From Bacteroidales bacterium (GTDB lineage Bacteria > Bacteroidota > Bacteroidia > Bacteroidales > UBA10428), in assembly GCA_030626465.1 (NCBI GenBank), contig DAOUOU010000050.1:1-15706 (forward strand): a stretch of 15,706 bases of DNA. The letters are read 5' to 3'. The notes beneath the pieces are model-generated. The model saw nothing but the letters and a program-made list of their open reading frames with translations. It had not been told where the DNA came from and made no database searches. This document shows positions 1 to 7,808 of the stretch, piece by piece. The first letter of the stretch is position 1, and every line of letters starts with the position of its first letter. The position numbers and the translations under genes are program-made.

Positions 1-1214
1 ATAGGAATTGTTGATTTTCCGGCGAGTACCTGTAAATGCTCCAGTTTTATTTTCCCATTTTCTCCGTTATCTCTCTTACCAACCAATACTTCCAAATCTT
101 CATCCCGAACATCTTTTTTCTTATCTGCTATTACTAAAAAATCTTCATATACTTTTTCCAGTTCATTTGGCTTCAGATCATATCCAAGTATACTCAAACG
201 ATGTTTTAGGGCTGCTCTTCCACTTCTGGCGGTAAGGGATATACTTGATTCATTGATACCAACATCCACAGGATCAATAATCTCATAATTTTCACGCTTT
301 TTCAGGACTCCATCCTGATGAATTCCGGAAGAATGGGCAAATGCATTTCGACCAACTATGGCCTTATTAGGCTGTACCGGCATATTCATCAGAGATGAGA
401 CAAGACGGCTGCTTTTGAAGATCTTCTTGGGATTGATGTTGGTCTCAATTCCGAGATGTTTTCTACTTTTCAATATCATTACCACTTCTTCGAGGGAGGT
501 GTTGCCCGCACGTTCACCAATACCATTGATAGTTACTTCAGCTTGGCGTGCACCGTTTATTATACCCGACATTGTATTTGCAGTTGCCATGCCAAGATCA
601 TTATGACAATGAGTCGAAATAATTGCTTTGTCAATATTCCTGACATTCTCTTTTAAAAAACGAATCTTCTCACCAAACTCTTCTGGCAGACAGTATCCGG
701 TAGTGTCGGGAATATTAAGAACAGTTGCCCCTGCAGCCATAACTGCTTCGATTACACGTGCCAGATATTCATTTTCCGTACGCCCCGCATCTTCAGCATA
801 AAACTCTACGTCTTCAACAAATTTCCTTGCATACTTAACCGCTTCAACTGCACGTTCAATAATTTCATCTTCATTAGAATTCAATTTATGATGAATGTGG
901 TAGTAGGAAGTACCTATTCCGGTATGAATTCGCTTTTTCTTCGCGAATTTAAGCGAGTCTGCAGCTACTTCTATGTCTTTCTTTACCGCTCTGGTAAGAG
1001 CACAAATAACTGGTTTTTTTACCGCCTTTGATATTTCCACAACAGAATTGAAATCTCCCGGACTGGAAATAGGGAAACCGGCTTCAATAATATCGACACC
1101 CAAAGCTTCAAGAGCTTTTGCTACCTCAATTTTTTCGACAGTATTTAACTGACAACCAGGCACTTGTTCGCCATCGCGAAGTGTAGTATCGAAAATATAT
1201 AATTTTTCACTCAT
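1..1214 (-). CDS. leuA: 2-isopropylmalate synthase, partial (3' end beyond left edge)
   Basis: First committed step of leucine synthesis in the cytoplasm: condenses acetyl-CoA with 2-oxoisovalerate to 2-isopropylmalate. I translated 404 codons from the ATG at 1214 to the left edge without a stop. The DTTLRDGEQ signature is at residues 9-17 (Asp9 a metal ligand) and the metal-binding HCHND at 202-206. GIGERAGN is at 231-238 and SGIHQDGVLK at 296-305. The visible end (EHLQVLAGKSTIP) is the beginning of the C-terminal regulatory domain that in LeuA binds leucine, so about 100 residues are missing. That domain and the overall resemblance to Bacteroidota LeuA favour it over homocitrate or citramalate synthase. 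The start ATG has no clear Shine-Dalgarno, as is usual in this phylum. It lies about 180 bases downstream of an attenuator with an Ile/Leu-rich leader peptide, which independently supports branched-chain amino-acid function. Confidence 0.95.
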   Translation of the reverse strand, partial: MSEKLYIFDTTLRDGEQVPGCQLNTVEKIEVAKALEALGVDIIEAGFPISSPGDFNSVVEISKAVKKPVICALTRAVKKDIEVAADSLKFAKKKRIHTGIGTSYYHIHHKLNSNEDEIIERAVEAVKYARKFVEDVEFYAEDAGRTENEYLARVIEAVMAAGATVLNIPDTTGYCLPEEFGEKIRFLKENVRNIDKAIISTHCHNDLGMATANTMSGIINGARQAEVTINGIGERAGNTSLEEVVMILKSRKHLGIETNINPKKIFKSSRLVSSLMNMPVQPNKAIVGRNAFAHSSGIHQDGVLKKRENYEIIDPVDVGINESSISLTARSGRAALKHRLSILGYDLKPNELEKVYEDFLVIADKKKDVRDEDLEVLVGKRDNGENGKIKLEHLQVLAGKSTIP

Positions 1215-1392
1215 GATTTCACTAGTTAATATGTTATTCTTTGCGTTATTAATTCATTCTAACAACCAATTGCATACAATGGTTTATTCAGACTATCAAT
1301 TGAATTCCCCCATTGGGGGATAGCAAAGTATCAAATATCTTCAGCAATTCTTCCGGGTATCTTTTCATTTTCTGGTGATTTATAAAAGCGAA
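1215..1392 (-). other. leuA 5' untranslated region downstream of the attenuator
   Basis: This 178-base stretch between the attenuator terminator and the leuA ATG holds a 26-codon open frame on the minus strand (1368-1288, beginning MKRYPEELL). It also holds a hairpin at 1284-1264: AACCATTG pairs with CAATTGGTT around a TATG loop, with one bulged base. Neither has a known role. The small frame lacks a convincing ribosome-binding site. No second TAnnTTTG promoter was seen. Confidence 0.4.
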
Positions 1393-1417
1393 GGCCATTC
1401 TCACTGCGAGAATGGCC
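1385..1417 (-). terminator. Attenuator terminator hairpin
   Basis: GC-rich 10-bp perfect stem with a GCAGT loop at 1393-1417, followed on the minus strand by a modest T-rich stretch (TTCGCTTTT). The T-tract is interrupted, so termination may be incomplete, which suits a conditional terminator. Confidence 0.65.
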
Positions 1418-1456
1418 CTCTTATGTTTTACTACCTACAAACATACCATCCTCACA
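1393..1456 (-). promoter_or_regulatory. Transcription attenuator upstream of leuA (antiterminator/terminator switch)
   Basis: Two mutually exclusive structures can be drawn on the minus strand. The terminator is a perfect 10-bp stem, GGCCATTCTC (1417-1408) with GAGAATGGCC (1402-1393), with a 5-base loop. The antiterminator pairs TGTGAGGATGG (1456-1446, which contains the leader stop codon) with CCATTCTCGCA (1415-1405, the terminator's 5' arm and loop): 11 continuous pairs, two of them G-U. A ribosome stalled at the Ile/Leu codons leaves 1456-1446 free, so the antiterminator forms and leuA is read. A ribosome that reaches the stop covers it, and the terminator forms. A smaller 7-bp hairpin (1422-1428 with 1439-1445) lies between the arms. 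Confidence 0.75.
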
Positions 1457-1514
1457 TTGGTATTTTAAGAATACCAAGAAGAATGATGATGAATACAGAT
1501 ATATTGAATCTCAT
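1452..1514 (-). CDS. Ile/Leu-rich leader peptide of the leu attenuator
   Basis: A 20-codon reading frame encoding MRFNISVFIIILLGILKIPM and ending in TGA. Six residues are Ile, three Leu and one Val, with the run FIIILLGIL in the middle: the composition of a leader peptide that senses charged branched-chain tRNAs. The ATG lies about 20 bases downstream of a good Bacteroidota -7 box. The stop codon lies inside the 5' arm of the predicted antiterminator, so a ribosome that finishes the peptide would mask that arm. An 8-bp hairpin (1457-1464 with 1470-1477) sits in the 3' half of the frame. The peptide itself is not expected to have a function. Confidence 0.8.
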   Translation of the reverse strand: MRFNISVFIIILLGILKIPM

Positions 1515-1534
1515 AGTTATCTTTTATTGAGACA

Positions 1535-1564
1535 CAAATTTATTGATAAAAATCATTTTTCAAA
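1535..1564 (-). promoter_or_regulatory. Promoter of the leu leader/leuA transcript
   Basis: Read on the minus strand, TTTG (1564-1561), an 18-base spacer and TAAATTTG (1542-1535) match the Bacteroidota primary-sigma pattern TTTG / TAnnTTTG. Transcription would start near 1528, about 14 bases before the leader-peptide ATG at 1514, a sensible 5' leader. It lies downstream of yebC, so leuA is probably transcribed independently of yebC. Confidence 0.65.
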
Positions 1565-1650
1565 AGCAAAGCTTTAAAAAACTAAACTTTTAATTAACCA
1601 CAGCTTTATGTGAGTTCTTTAATGTCCTGATTATCAATGTAAAAAATACA

Positions 1651-2391
1651 TCATCCTATCGCGGCCATCACCTCCTCTGTAAGTTCCAGATTATGATATA
1701 CATTTTGTACATCATCTATGTCTTCGAATTCCTCAATCATTTTGAGTACTTTATTAGCATCTTCTGCTGCAAGTGTCTTTGTGCTATTTGGAATTCTCTG
1801 TAACTCAGCATTTTCAACTTCAACGCCCATTTCATCAAGCTTTTTTTGAACATTCCCGAAATCTTCCATTGCTGTTGTAATGATGAAGACATCATTTTCA
1901 ACCTCAAATTCTTCAACACCAGCATCAATAATCTCCAGTTGAAATTCTTCCGGATCAAGTGTTCCCCTTTTTACAGTAATAACCCCTTTGCGATCAAAAA
2001 TGAAACTCAGAGATCCATTTGTGCCCAGATTGCCGCTTTTCCTGCTAAAAACTGACCGTATCATACTTACGGCCCTTTGATTATTATCAGTAAGACACTC
2101 AATAAAAACAGCTACTCCATGAGAAGCATATCCTTCAAAAGTAACTTCCTGCAGATCTGCACCATCGTTATCTGCTTTCTTTATTGCACGCTCTATATTA
2201 TCCTTAGGCATATTTGCTCCTCTTGCATTTTGTAAAGCTAACCTCAATCTCGGATTTGCCTCAGGATCAGGGCCTCCCTCCTTTACAGCAATAGTAATTT
2301 CTTTCACAAGGCGGGAAAATACTTTTCCTTTTTTAGCATCCAGTGTGCCCTTTTTTCTCTTAATAGTTGACCATTTACTATGTCCTGACAT
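1651..2391 (-). CDS. yebC: YebC/PmpR (TACO1) family protein
   Basis: 246 residues, the full length of the family. It opens with the hallmark MSGHSKWSTIKRKKGTLDAK, followed by a conserved KGGPDPEANPRLR-like stretch near residues 38-50 (here EGGPDPEANPRLR) and NMPKDNIERAIKK (residues 59-71). The protein is cytoplasmic. Family members were long described as DNA-binding regulators. More recent work on YebC and mitochondrial TACO1 points to relief of ribosome stalling, for example at polyproline, so either role may apply. The ATG at 2391 gives the canonical N-terminus. A weak promoter-like sequence (TTG, then TATATTG) lies about 30-60 bases upstream. The gene stands alone, divergent from the plug protein and codirectional with leuA. 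Confidence 0.95.
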   Translation of the reverse strand: MSGHSKWSTIKRKKGTLDAKKGKVFSRLVKEITIAVKEGGPDPEANPRLRLALQNARGANMPKDNIERAIKKADNDGADLQEVTFEGYASHGVAVFIECLTDNNQRAVSMIRSVFSRKSGNLGTNGSLSFIFDRKGVITVKRGTLDPEEFQLEIIDAGVEEFEVENDVFIITTAMEDFGNVQKKLDEMGVEVENAELQRIPNSTKTLAAEDANKVLKMIEEFEDIDDVQNVYHNLELTEEVMAAIG

Positions 2392-2683
2392 AAATTTATC
2401 TTTTACGGTTTTATGGCTTTTTCAATATAAAAATAAATATTTAAAAGCAACTCAAAAAATGCAATCCTATGAGATCCATACAAAATAGTATGATTATTTG
2501 TTACTACGCACTTGGTTTTAATTCATAAATTTGAACATTATTGTTGTTAACAAAGGAATGATAGAGTCTGATTATTGATAGTAACCGTGCAATTGAGTGT
2601 ATTCAAACTCAGAGCTGTCTTATGTATGATCATAGTAATGAGAACGAATTACAAAATCAGTTGTTTATTTTGCAGGAATGACT
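2392..2683. other. Divergent intergenic region between yebC and the TonB-plug gene
   Basis: About 290 bases without a gene. Visible elements are TAAATTTG on the plus strand at 2526-2533 (a perfect -7 box, but with no TTG at the usual distance) and the 10-bp palindrome TTGTTAACAA at 2544-2553 just downstream. AGGA at 2674-2677 is placed 6 bases before the ATG at 2684. Short frames here look random. Confidence 0.35.
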
Positions 2684-5086
2684 ATGAAAAAAAAACTATC
2701 ATACCAAATAATATTATATTTTCTAATAAGCGTGCTTTTACTGTCGTTTATTCAAAATGACTCTACTACAAGAAATATTGCCAAAATAAAAGAAGCCCTC
2801 AGTAAGTACAATGAGACTCTTTATCCACAAAAGATTTACGTTCATCTTGATAAGAATAATTATTTTGCCAGAGAAAACATATGGTTTAAAGCTTATTTGC
2901 TGGATGGAATAACCCATAGAGTTGACACTTTAAGTGATCATTTGTATGTAGAATTAATAAATCCTTACAGGCAGGTAGTTCAAATAATCAGGGTTAAAAT
3001 CGAAAATGGTGGTGGAACCGGAAAGTTTTACCTTGGAGATACAATACCGGAGGGAATTTACCAGGTCAGAGCCTATACCAATTGGATGAAGAATTTTGGG
3101 TCTGATTACTATTACAATAAAAATATTCAAATCCATAACCCTCTTAAAGAGTACCTTATAACAAACAAAGAAGCAAAAAGCAACAAGAAAAAAATAAAAG
3201 AATTCGAGAAAAAAATTCAAACCTATCATATTGGATTTTTTCCCGAAGGAGGCGAATTACTGGCGAATATCAATTGTAAAATTGCATTTAAAGCAATGAA
3301 CTTAAATGGCGAAAGTGTTTCTGCAAAAGGTGTCATCAAAACCAGAAAGAATAAGCCTGTTGCTTCTTTCCAAACTGAATTTGGAGGAATGGGATCATTT
3401 TATCTAAGGCCCGATCCTGAAGAAGACTACACAGCCTTCATTGAATTTGAAGATGGTTCGTCAAATAAGACATCCCTCCCTGAAGCCCTTGATAATACCG
3501 TTGGCTTAAGTCTGGTCGAAAATAATAATACGATCACACTTACCCTTAAATCAAATAAAGCTCCCTCAAATGATCGGCCAGCAAATGATATGATAATTAT
3601 AGGGCATACAAGAGGAATGATTTATTATGCTTCTTCAGTAAATTTACTGGATAAGGATACTATTATTGAAATAGACAATGGCCTTTTCCTTTCGGGAGTT
3701 GTGCATTTTACCTTGTTCAATAATCGTCTGCAACCTGTTGCTGAACGTCTGCACTTCGTTAATCATGGTGATTATATCAATTTTGCCATTCAAAATAAAT
3801 TTGTTACCGATAGTATCAATTTAATCATACAGCCTCTTAACCTCATAGAAGAGAATAGAACGTTTTCCGGTTCAGTTTCTTTACTGTTAAATAACTCAGA
3901 CCAGTTTAACTACTTAAAAACCAACATTATTTCTGAACTGCTTATCACTTCCGATCTTCCCGGAATTATCGAAAATCCTGCTTATTATATTCAACCAGCA
4001 AATAAACTGGTGAAGAAACATACTGATCTACTTATGCTTACCCACGGATGGCGTCGCTTTCTTTGGGATGATGTGATTAAAGGGAACATTCAGAAAATTA
4101 AATTCGATGTTGAACATGGAATAACAGTAGAAGGCAGAATAACTCGCGAAATATTAGAATTTCCCATAAAAAATGCCAGCGTACGATTGTTTATTCTTGA
4201 TAAATACAACGATGTGTTTTTGACCTATTCCAACAAGAAAGGAAGTTTTAGTTTTGAAAAGCTATACTATTACGATACCCTGGACGTAAAGATCGTAGGC
4301 AGAAAATCGAATGGAGGTAAGAATTTACTCATTCATCTTGAAGAAACGCCACCTGACCAAATTTCTGAGTACCATGGAGACATTTTCTTAACAACAACGT
4401 CAAAATTGAATAAAAAAGTCTACCGTAAATTACAAAATGAACTTGCCAGAGAAGAAATGTTGCAGCGAGAAAAGGAATTAGACTCCATCTTCTCAACATC
4501 AATATACGGAAGGCCAGATTATGTTCTTTGGAGTGATGATATACCTTCCGGGTATTCCAATTTGCTTGATGCCATGCAGGGTCGTATCCCGGGAGTACGT
4601 ATTGTTGGTGACAATGTTACAATCAGAGGTGTAAGTACTATACTAGGAAGTACCGAACCTTTGCTGGTTTTGGATGGTGTTCCAACTGCTTTTCAAACAA
4701 TAAAGTCAATTCCTGTAGAAGATGTTGACAGGATAGAAGTATTAAAAGGTCCAAGTGCAGCAATATATGGATCAAGAGGAGCTAATGGCGTAATTGCAGT
4801 TTATACAAAACGTGGCTCGTTTATGAAAAAAGGAGAGATCTCATTTTCTATGCTGGGATACCACCTGACAGAACGCTTTTATTCTCCAACAGAAACCTCA
4901 TTGAATAATCGTATCCAAAAAAACCAATTACCTGTTACAATTTACTGGAATCCAGATCTTGTTCTTCATAACGGCATAACAATCATCACCGTTCCTGTAA
5001 AAGAAACCAACTTAATAAAAACAATTGTTATTGAGGGAACAGATCAAAATGGAAAATTAGGATACGCTTTTCTTACCTTAGAATAA
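2684..5086 (+). CDS. MG2-like / TonB-receptor plug domain protein without a barrel
   Basis: Exported protein of about 800 residues from a Bacteroidota family usually annotated 'TonB-dependent receptor plug domain-containing' or 'carboxypeptidase-like regulatory domain' protein. Order (numbering from the ATG at 2678): signal peptide at about 3-26, with no lipobox cysteine; MG2-like segment beginning KIYVHLDKNNYFARENIWFK (52-71). The family motif LLMLTHGWRRFLW is at 451-463, a carboxypeptidase-regulatory-like beta domain at about 482-545, and a plug domain at about 620-712 (MQGRIPGVRI, then PLLVLDGVP, then VEDVDRIEVLKGPSAAIYGSRGANGVI). A last beta segment (TIYWNP to the C-terminus) follows. No 22-strand barrel follows the plug, so it is not a transporter by itself; the ligand is unknown. 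The ATG at 2684 is preferred over 2678, because AGGA is optimally spaced from it and the Lys-rich signal peptide starts there. It converges on the STAS gene with a 3-base gap. Confidence 0.85.
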   Translation: MKKKLSYQIILYFLISVLLLSFIQNDSTTRNIAKIKEALSKYNETLYPQKIYVHLDKNNYFARENIWFKAYLLDGITHRVDTLSDHLYVELINPYRQVVQIIRVKIENGGGTGKFYLGDTIPEGIYQVRAYTNWMKNFGSDYYYNKNIQIHNPLKEYLITNKEAKSNKKKIKEFEKKIQTYHIGFFPEGGELLANINCKIAFKAMNLNGESVSAKGVIKTRKNKPVASFQTEFGGMGSFYLRPDPEEDYTAFIEFEDGSSNKTSLPEALDNTVGLSLVENNNTITLTLKSNKAPSNDRPANDMIIIGHTRGMIYYASSVNLLDKDTIIEIDNGLFLSGVVHFTLFNNRLQPVAERLHFVNHGDYINFAIQNKFVTDSINLIIQPLNLIEENRTFSGSVSLLLNNSDQFNYLKTNIISELLITSDLPGIIENPAYYIQPANKLVKKHTDLLMLTHGWRRFLWDDVIKGNIQKIKFDVEHGITVEGRITREILEFPIKNASVRLFILDKYNDVFLTYSNKKGSFSFEKLYYYDTLDVKIVGRKSNGGKNLLIHLEETPPDQISEYHGDIFLTTTSKLNKKVYRKLQNELAREEMLQREKELDSIFSTSIYGRPDYVLWSDDIPSGYSNLLDAMQGRIPGVRIVGDNVTIRGVSTILGSTEPLLVLDGVPTAFQTIKSIPVEDVDRIEVLKGPSAAIYGSRGANGVIAVYTKRGSFMKKGEISFSMLGYHLTERFYSPTETSLNNRIQKNQLPVTIYWNPDLVLHNGITIITVPVKETNLIKTIVIEGTDQNGKLGYAFLTLE

Positions 5087-5089
5087 ACC

Positions 5090-5464
5090 TTAAATCGTCA
5101 GCTTGGCAAGCTCATGTATCTTGTCTGGAGTACAAATATTGATTGTGTTATTTTTATCATAGCTTGAGATTTGCTTATGAAGTTCAGTATCAACATTGAC
5201 CAATATCAATTTAATTCCCAGACTGGAAGCAATGCCACAAAGGAGCTTTAGTGTTTCCACAGCACCCGGATTAATTAATCGTACACCTACCATATTGATA
5301 ATTACTTTGTTGCAGGACTGCTTCATAGACTGAAGGATAAGTTTGCGTAATTTCTCGGTGTAGAGAAAGTTTATTCGTCGGATGTTATAAGTAGTAATTA
5401 CAACAATCTGATTAAAATATTCTACTGAGAACATGGGTAAAGCCTTAATATTTTCCGGAGCCAA
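5090..5464 (-). CDS. STAS-like (anti-sigma-factor-antagonist fold) small protein
   Basis: 124 residues. The pattern beta (FNQIVVITTYNIRRINF), helix (KLRKLILQSMKQS), beta (NKVIINMVGVRLI), NPGAVETLKLLCGIASSLG helix, then IKLILVNVD matches a STAS domain, as in SpoIIAA/RsbV. In classical antagonists the loop after the second core strand reads D-S-S/T-G with a phosphorylated Ser or Thr. Here it is INPGAVETL, with no Ser or Thr in the usual place, so phospho-switching is doubtful. The true start may be the Met at 5431 (MFSVEYF), giving 113 residues, because a TAAATTTG -7 box at 5469-5462 would leave no room for a transcript starting before 5464. It follows rprY by 123 bases on the same strand, so it could be cotranscribed or have its own promoter. 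The family call rests on pattern, not on strong identity. Confidence 0.6.
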   Translation of the reverse strand: MAPENIKALPMFSVEYFNQIVVITTYNIRRINFLYTEKLRKLILQSMKQSCNKVIINMVGVRLINPGAVETLKLLCGIASSLGIKLILVNVDTELHKQISSYDKNNTINICTPDKIHELAKLTI

Positions 5465-5587
5465 ATTTAGCAGGATTTCTTTGAAAATATTTATTTAATT
5501 ATTTTACTTTTTAACAAGCCTAAATTAATGTTTTTAATAAAAGTGCCCGGGGTAAGTAAAAGAAAATTGTTATCCTGCAACTCTTAA

Positions 5588-6274
5588 TCAATCGAGTAAT
5601 TTAAATCCCTTGCCATGTATATTTATTATTTGAACTACCGGATCGTCTCTCAGATACTTTCGAAGCTTTGCAATATATACATCCATACTCCGGGCATTAA
5701 AATAATTATCATCAATCCAGATAGACTTAAGTGCAAAATTTCTTTCCAGTACTGAATTTTTATTCAAACATAATAACCTGAGCAGTTCCGATTCCTTTGT
5801 AGTAAGTTTCATGGTTTTCTCATTGATTGATAATAACTGCTTATCGGTATCGAAATGATATTGACCTATAGTAAACTCCTTCTGAGTATTATACTTTCCA
5901 TGCCTGCTGGTACGTCTTAAGATGGCTTCAATTCTATACAAAAGTTCTTCCATACTGAAGGGTTTTGTGATATAATCATCACATCCGGCTTTAAACCCTT
6001 CCAGAACATCATCTTTCTGAGATTTAGCAGTAAGGAATATAATAGGGATCTCAGCATTTGTCATCCTGATTTCTTTTGCCAGAGTATAACCATCTTTAAT
6101 AGGCATCATAATATCAAGGATGCACAAATCATAACTCCTTTTAACGAATTTTTTATAGGCTTCTTCTCCGTTAGGATACCAGTCGGTATCGTATTTTTTC
6201 GCAATAAGGTACTCTTTTAGAAGTGAGCCGAGGTTTTCATCATCTTCTGCCAGAAGAACTTTAATTTCACTCAT
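5588..6274 (-). CDS. rprY: OmpR-family response regulator, RprY-like
   Basis: 228 residues. Receiver domain 1-120: acidic pocket Glu10-Asp11-Asp12, phospho-acceptor Asp54 in CILDIMMP, Thr82 and Lys104 (ITKPFSMEEL). Winged-helix DNA-binding domain about 132-228: KLTTKESELLRLLC, then SIWIDDNYFNARSMDVYIAKLRKYL, then IINIHGKGFKLLD. The recognition-helix region and NYFNARSMDVYI closely resemble what I remember of Bacteroides RprY, so I use that symbol with moderate certainty. Its ATG overlaps the stop of the sensor kinase (ATGAGTGA), which implies translational coupling and a cognate pair. It is a cytoplasmic transcription factor. Its targets are unknown here, but the repeats in front of rprX are an obvious candidate. 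Confidence 0.93.
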   Translation of the reverse strand: MSEIKVLLAEDDENLGSLLKEYLIAKKYDTDWYPNGEEAYKKFVKRSYDLCILDIMMPIKDGYTLAKEIRMTNAEIPIIFLTAKSQKDDVLEGFKAGCDDYITKPFSMEELLYRIEAILRRTSRHGKYNTQKEFTIGQYHFDTDKQLLSINEKTMKLTTKESELLRLLCLNKNSVLERNFALKSIWIDDNYFNARSMDVYIAKLRKYLRDDPVVQIINIHGKGFKLLD

Positions 6275-7808
6275 ATTTATTAATTTTTACAGGAAGACTA
6301 ATTGTAAAGACAGTTCCTTCACCAGGTTCTGATTCAACATCAATAGATCCCTGATGCTCTTCAACTATTTTTTTAACATAGCTTAATCCTAATCCAAATC
6401 CTTTCACATTATGGATATTCCCGGTAGAAACCCTATAAAATTTATCAAAAATACGTCGTTGATTTGGTTTATTAATTCCAATACCATTATCTCTTATCTT
6501 GACTAGTAAATGCTGGTTGAGGTTACGAGTTTCAATAAATATTTCAGGCTTTTCGGGAGTATATTTTATCGCATTATCAAGTAAGTTAGAAATCACGTTT
6601 GTTATATGAACCACATCAGCTTTTATCAAATCGTTGTCGGCATGAAGAGAAGGTATTAGCATACCATTTTTGGAATCGACCTGTATGAAGAAATTAGATA
6701 TGACCGATTCGATTACCTCATGCATGTTCACTTCTTTAAATTGCAATTTCAAATCACCCTGATCAAATTTTGCCATTTGCAGTACACGTTCAACCTGATA
6801 GCCAAGTCTTTTGCTTTCCTCCTTAATAATATCAGAAATACGATTGAAATTTTTTTCAGTTACCGGAATAGTATTGTCACTAAGCATTTGTGAAGCCAGA
6901 GATATGGTAGAAATGGGCGTTTTTAATTCATGTGTCATATTATTGACAAAATCGTTTTTCATTTCTGAAAGACGCTTTTGTTTCAAAATAACGTATAGTG
7001 TGAAAGAAAATGTTATAATCAGGAATACAGTCAGTATTGAAGACGAAACTCCCATTAGCCCGAGAGATCGAATAATAAAATTTCTGCGATTTGGAAAATA
7101 AACATTCAGATAATTAGAGTTATCATAAAAGTCGTCGGGAAAAAGCCGAATACTGTATAATTGAGCTCTTTTATGCGGGTTGAAATTGTCAGATTTCATT
7201 ACCGCATTATCACTCCAGTCTGTTACTGCATATTCAAAATTTATCTTTATGCCATGGTTTTCAAAGGTTCTTTTAAGGGATATATGAATTAATTCCTGAG
7301 ATATTCTTTCTTCAATTCTGGGTGAAAATTCAAACATTCGAGAGATTACCTGATTTATTAAATCCCTCCTTTTGCTTAGTTTGATTTGAAATGCCGGATC
7401 AATAAAAAAATCAGAAGGATTTCGGATTCCATTATTAGCAGATACAGTAATATTTGTTCTTACTTGTCCATTGTTCGATTTGTGAGATATATGAAAATCC
7501 TGTGATACATACATACCATTACCTGTATCAATCTCAAAATGAATAACGGTATCAAAATTAAATCTTTCAGCAGGTGTATAAAAAATAGTATCCAGTTCAA
7601 CAGGAGTGAATTCATCGAAAATAAAATTCATAGTTTCATTACGCTCAATATAAGAAGAAGCTTCTGAAAGCGCATTCTGTACTAACTGATTAAAATGTTT
7701 CTCTTTAACTTTAAATGCATTATTAATCCATAATGATTGCACCATAATAAGACCAATAAGAGCAACACTCATGAAAACCGAAACTATGAAGATTATTCTT
7801 TTGCTCAT
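6267..7808 (-). CDS. rprX: Membrane sensor histidine kinase, RprX-like
   Basis: 513 residues. TM1 at about 5-24, a large extracytoplasmic domain at about 28-245, TM2 at about 250-275. Then the HisKA domain with phospho-accepting His293 (NNMTHELKTPISTI) and the ATPase domain: N box around Asn404/Asn408/Asn412 (NVISNLLDNAIKY), G1 DNGIGI (440-445), F box IFDKFYR and G2 GFGLGL (470-475). There is no HAMP, PAS or receiver domain. The arrangement and its RprY-like partner make it an RprX-type kinase; the stimulus cannot be read from the sequence. The 8-base overlap with the regulator shows one transcript. A TATCTTTG -7 box sits only 8 bases before the ATG, so the message may be almost leaderless. 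Direct repeats lie 40-70 bases upstream of the predicted start. Confidence 0.93.
   Translation of the reverse strand: MSKRIIFIVSVFMSVALIGLIMVQSLWINNAFKVKEKHFNQLVQNALSEASSYIERNETMNFIFDEFTPVELDTIFYTPAERFNFDTVIHFEIDTGNGMYVSQDFHISHKSNNGQVRTNITVSANNGIRNPSDFFIDPAFQIKLSKRRDLINQVISRMFEFSPRIEERISQELIHISLKRTFENHGIKINFEYAVTDWSDNAVMKSDNFNPHKRAQLYSIRLFPDDFYDNSNYLNVYFPNRRNFIIRSLGLMGVSSSILTVFLIITFSFTLYVILKQKRLSEMKNDFVNNMTHELKTPISTISLASQMLSDNTIPVTEKNFNRISDIIKEESKRLGYQVERVLQMAKFDQGDLKLQFKEVNMHEVIESVISNFFIQVDSKNGMLIPSLHADNDLIKADVVHITNVISNLLDNAIKYTPEKPEIFIETRNLNQHLLVKIRDNGIGINKPNQRRIFDKFYRVSTGNIHNVKGFGLGLSYVKKIVEEHQGSIDVESEPGEGTVFTISLPVKINKYE

Noticed and set aside
1634..1655. Hairpin ATGTA-AAAAA-TACAT just after yebC as a terminator
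   Set aside because: Only 5 AT-rich pairs and no T-tract on the minus strand.
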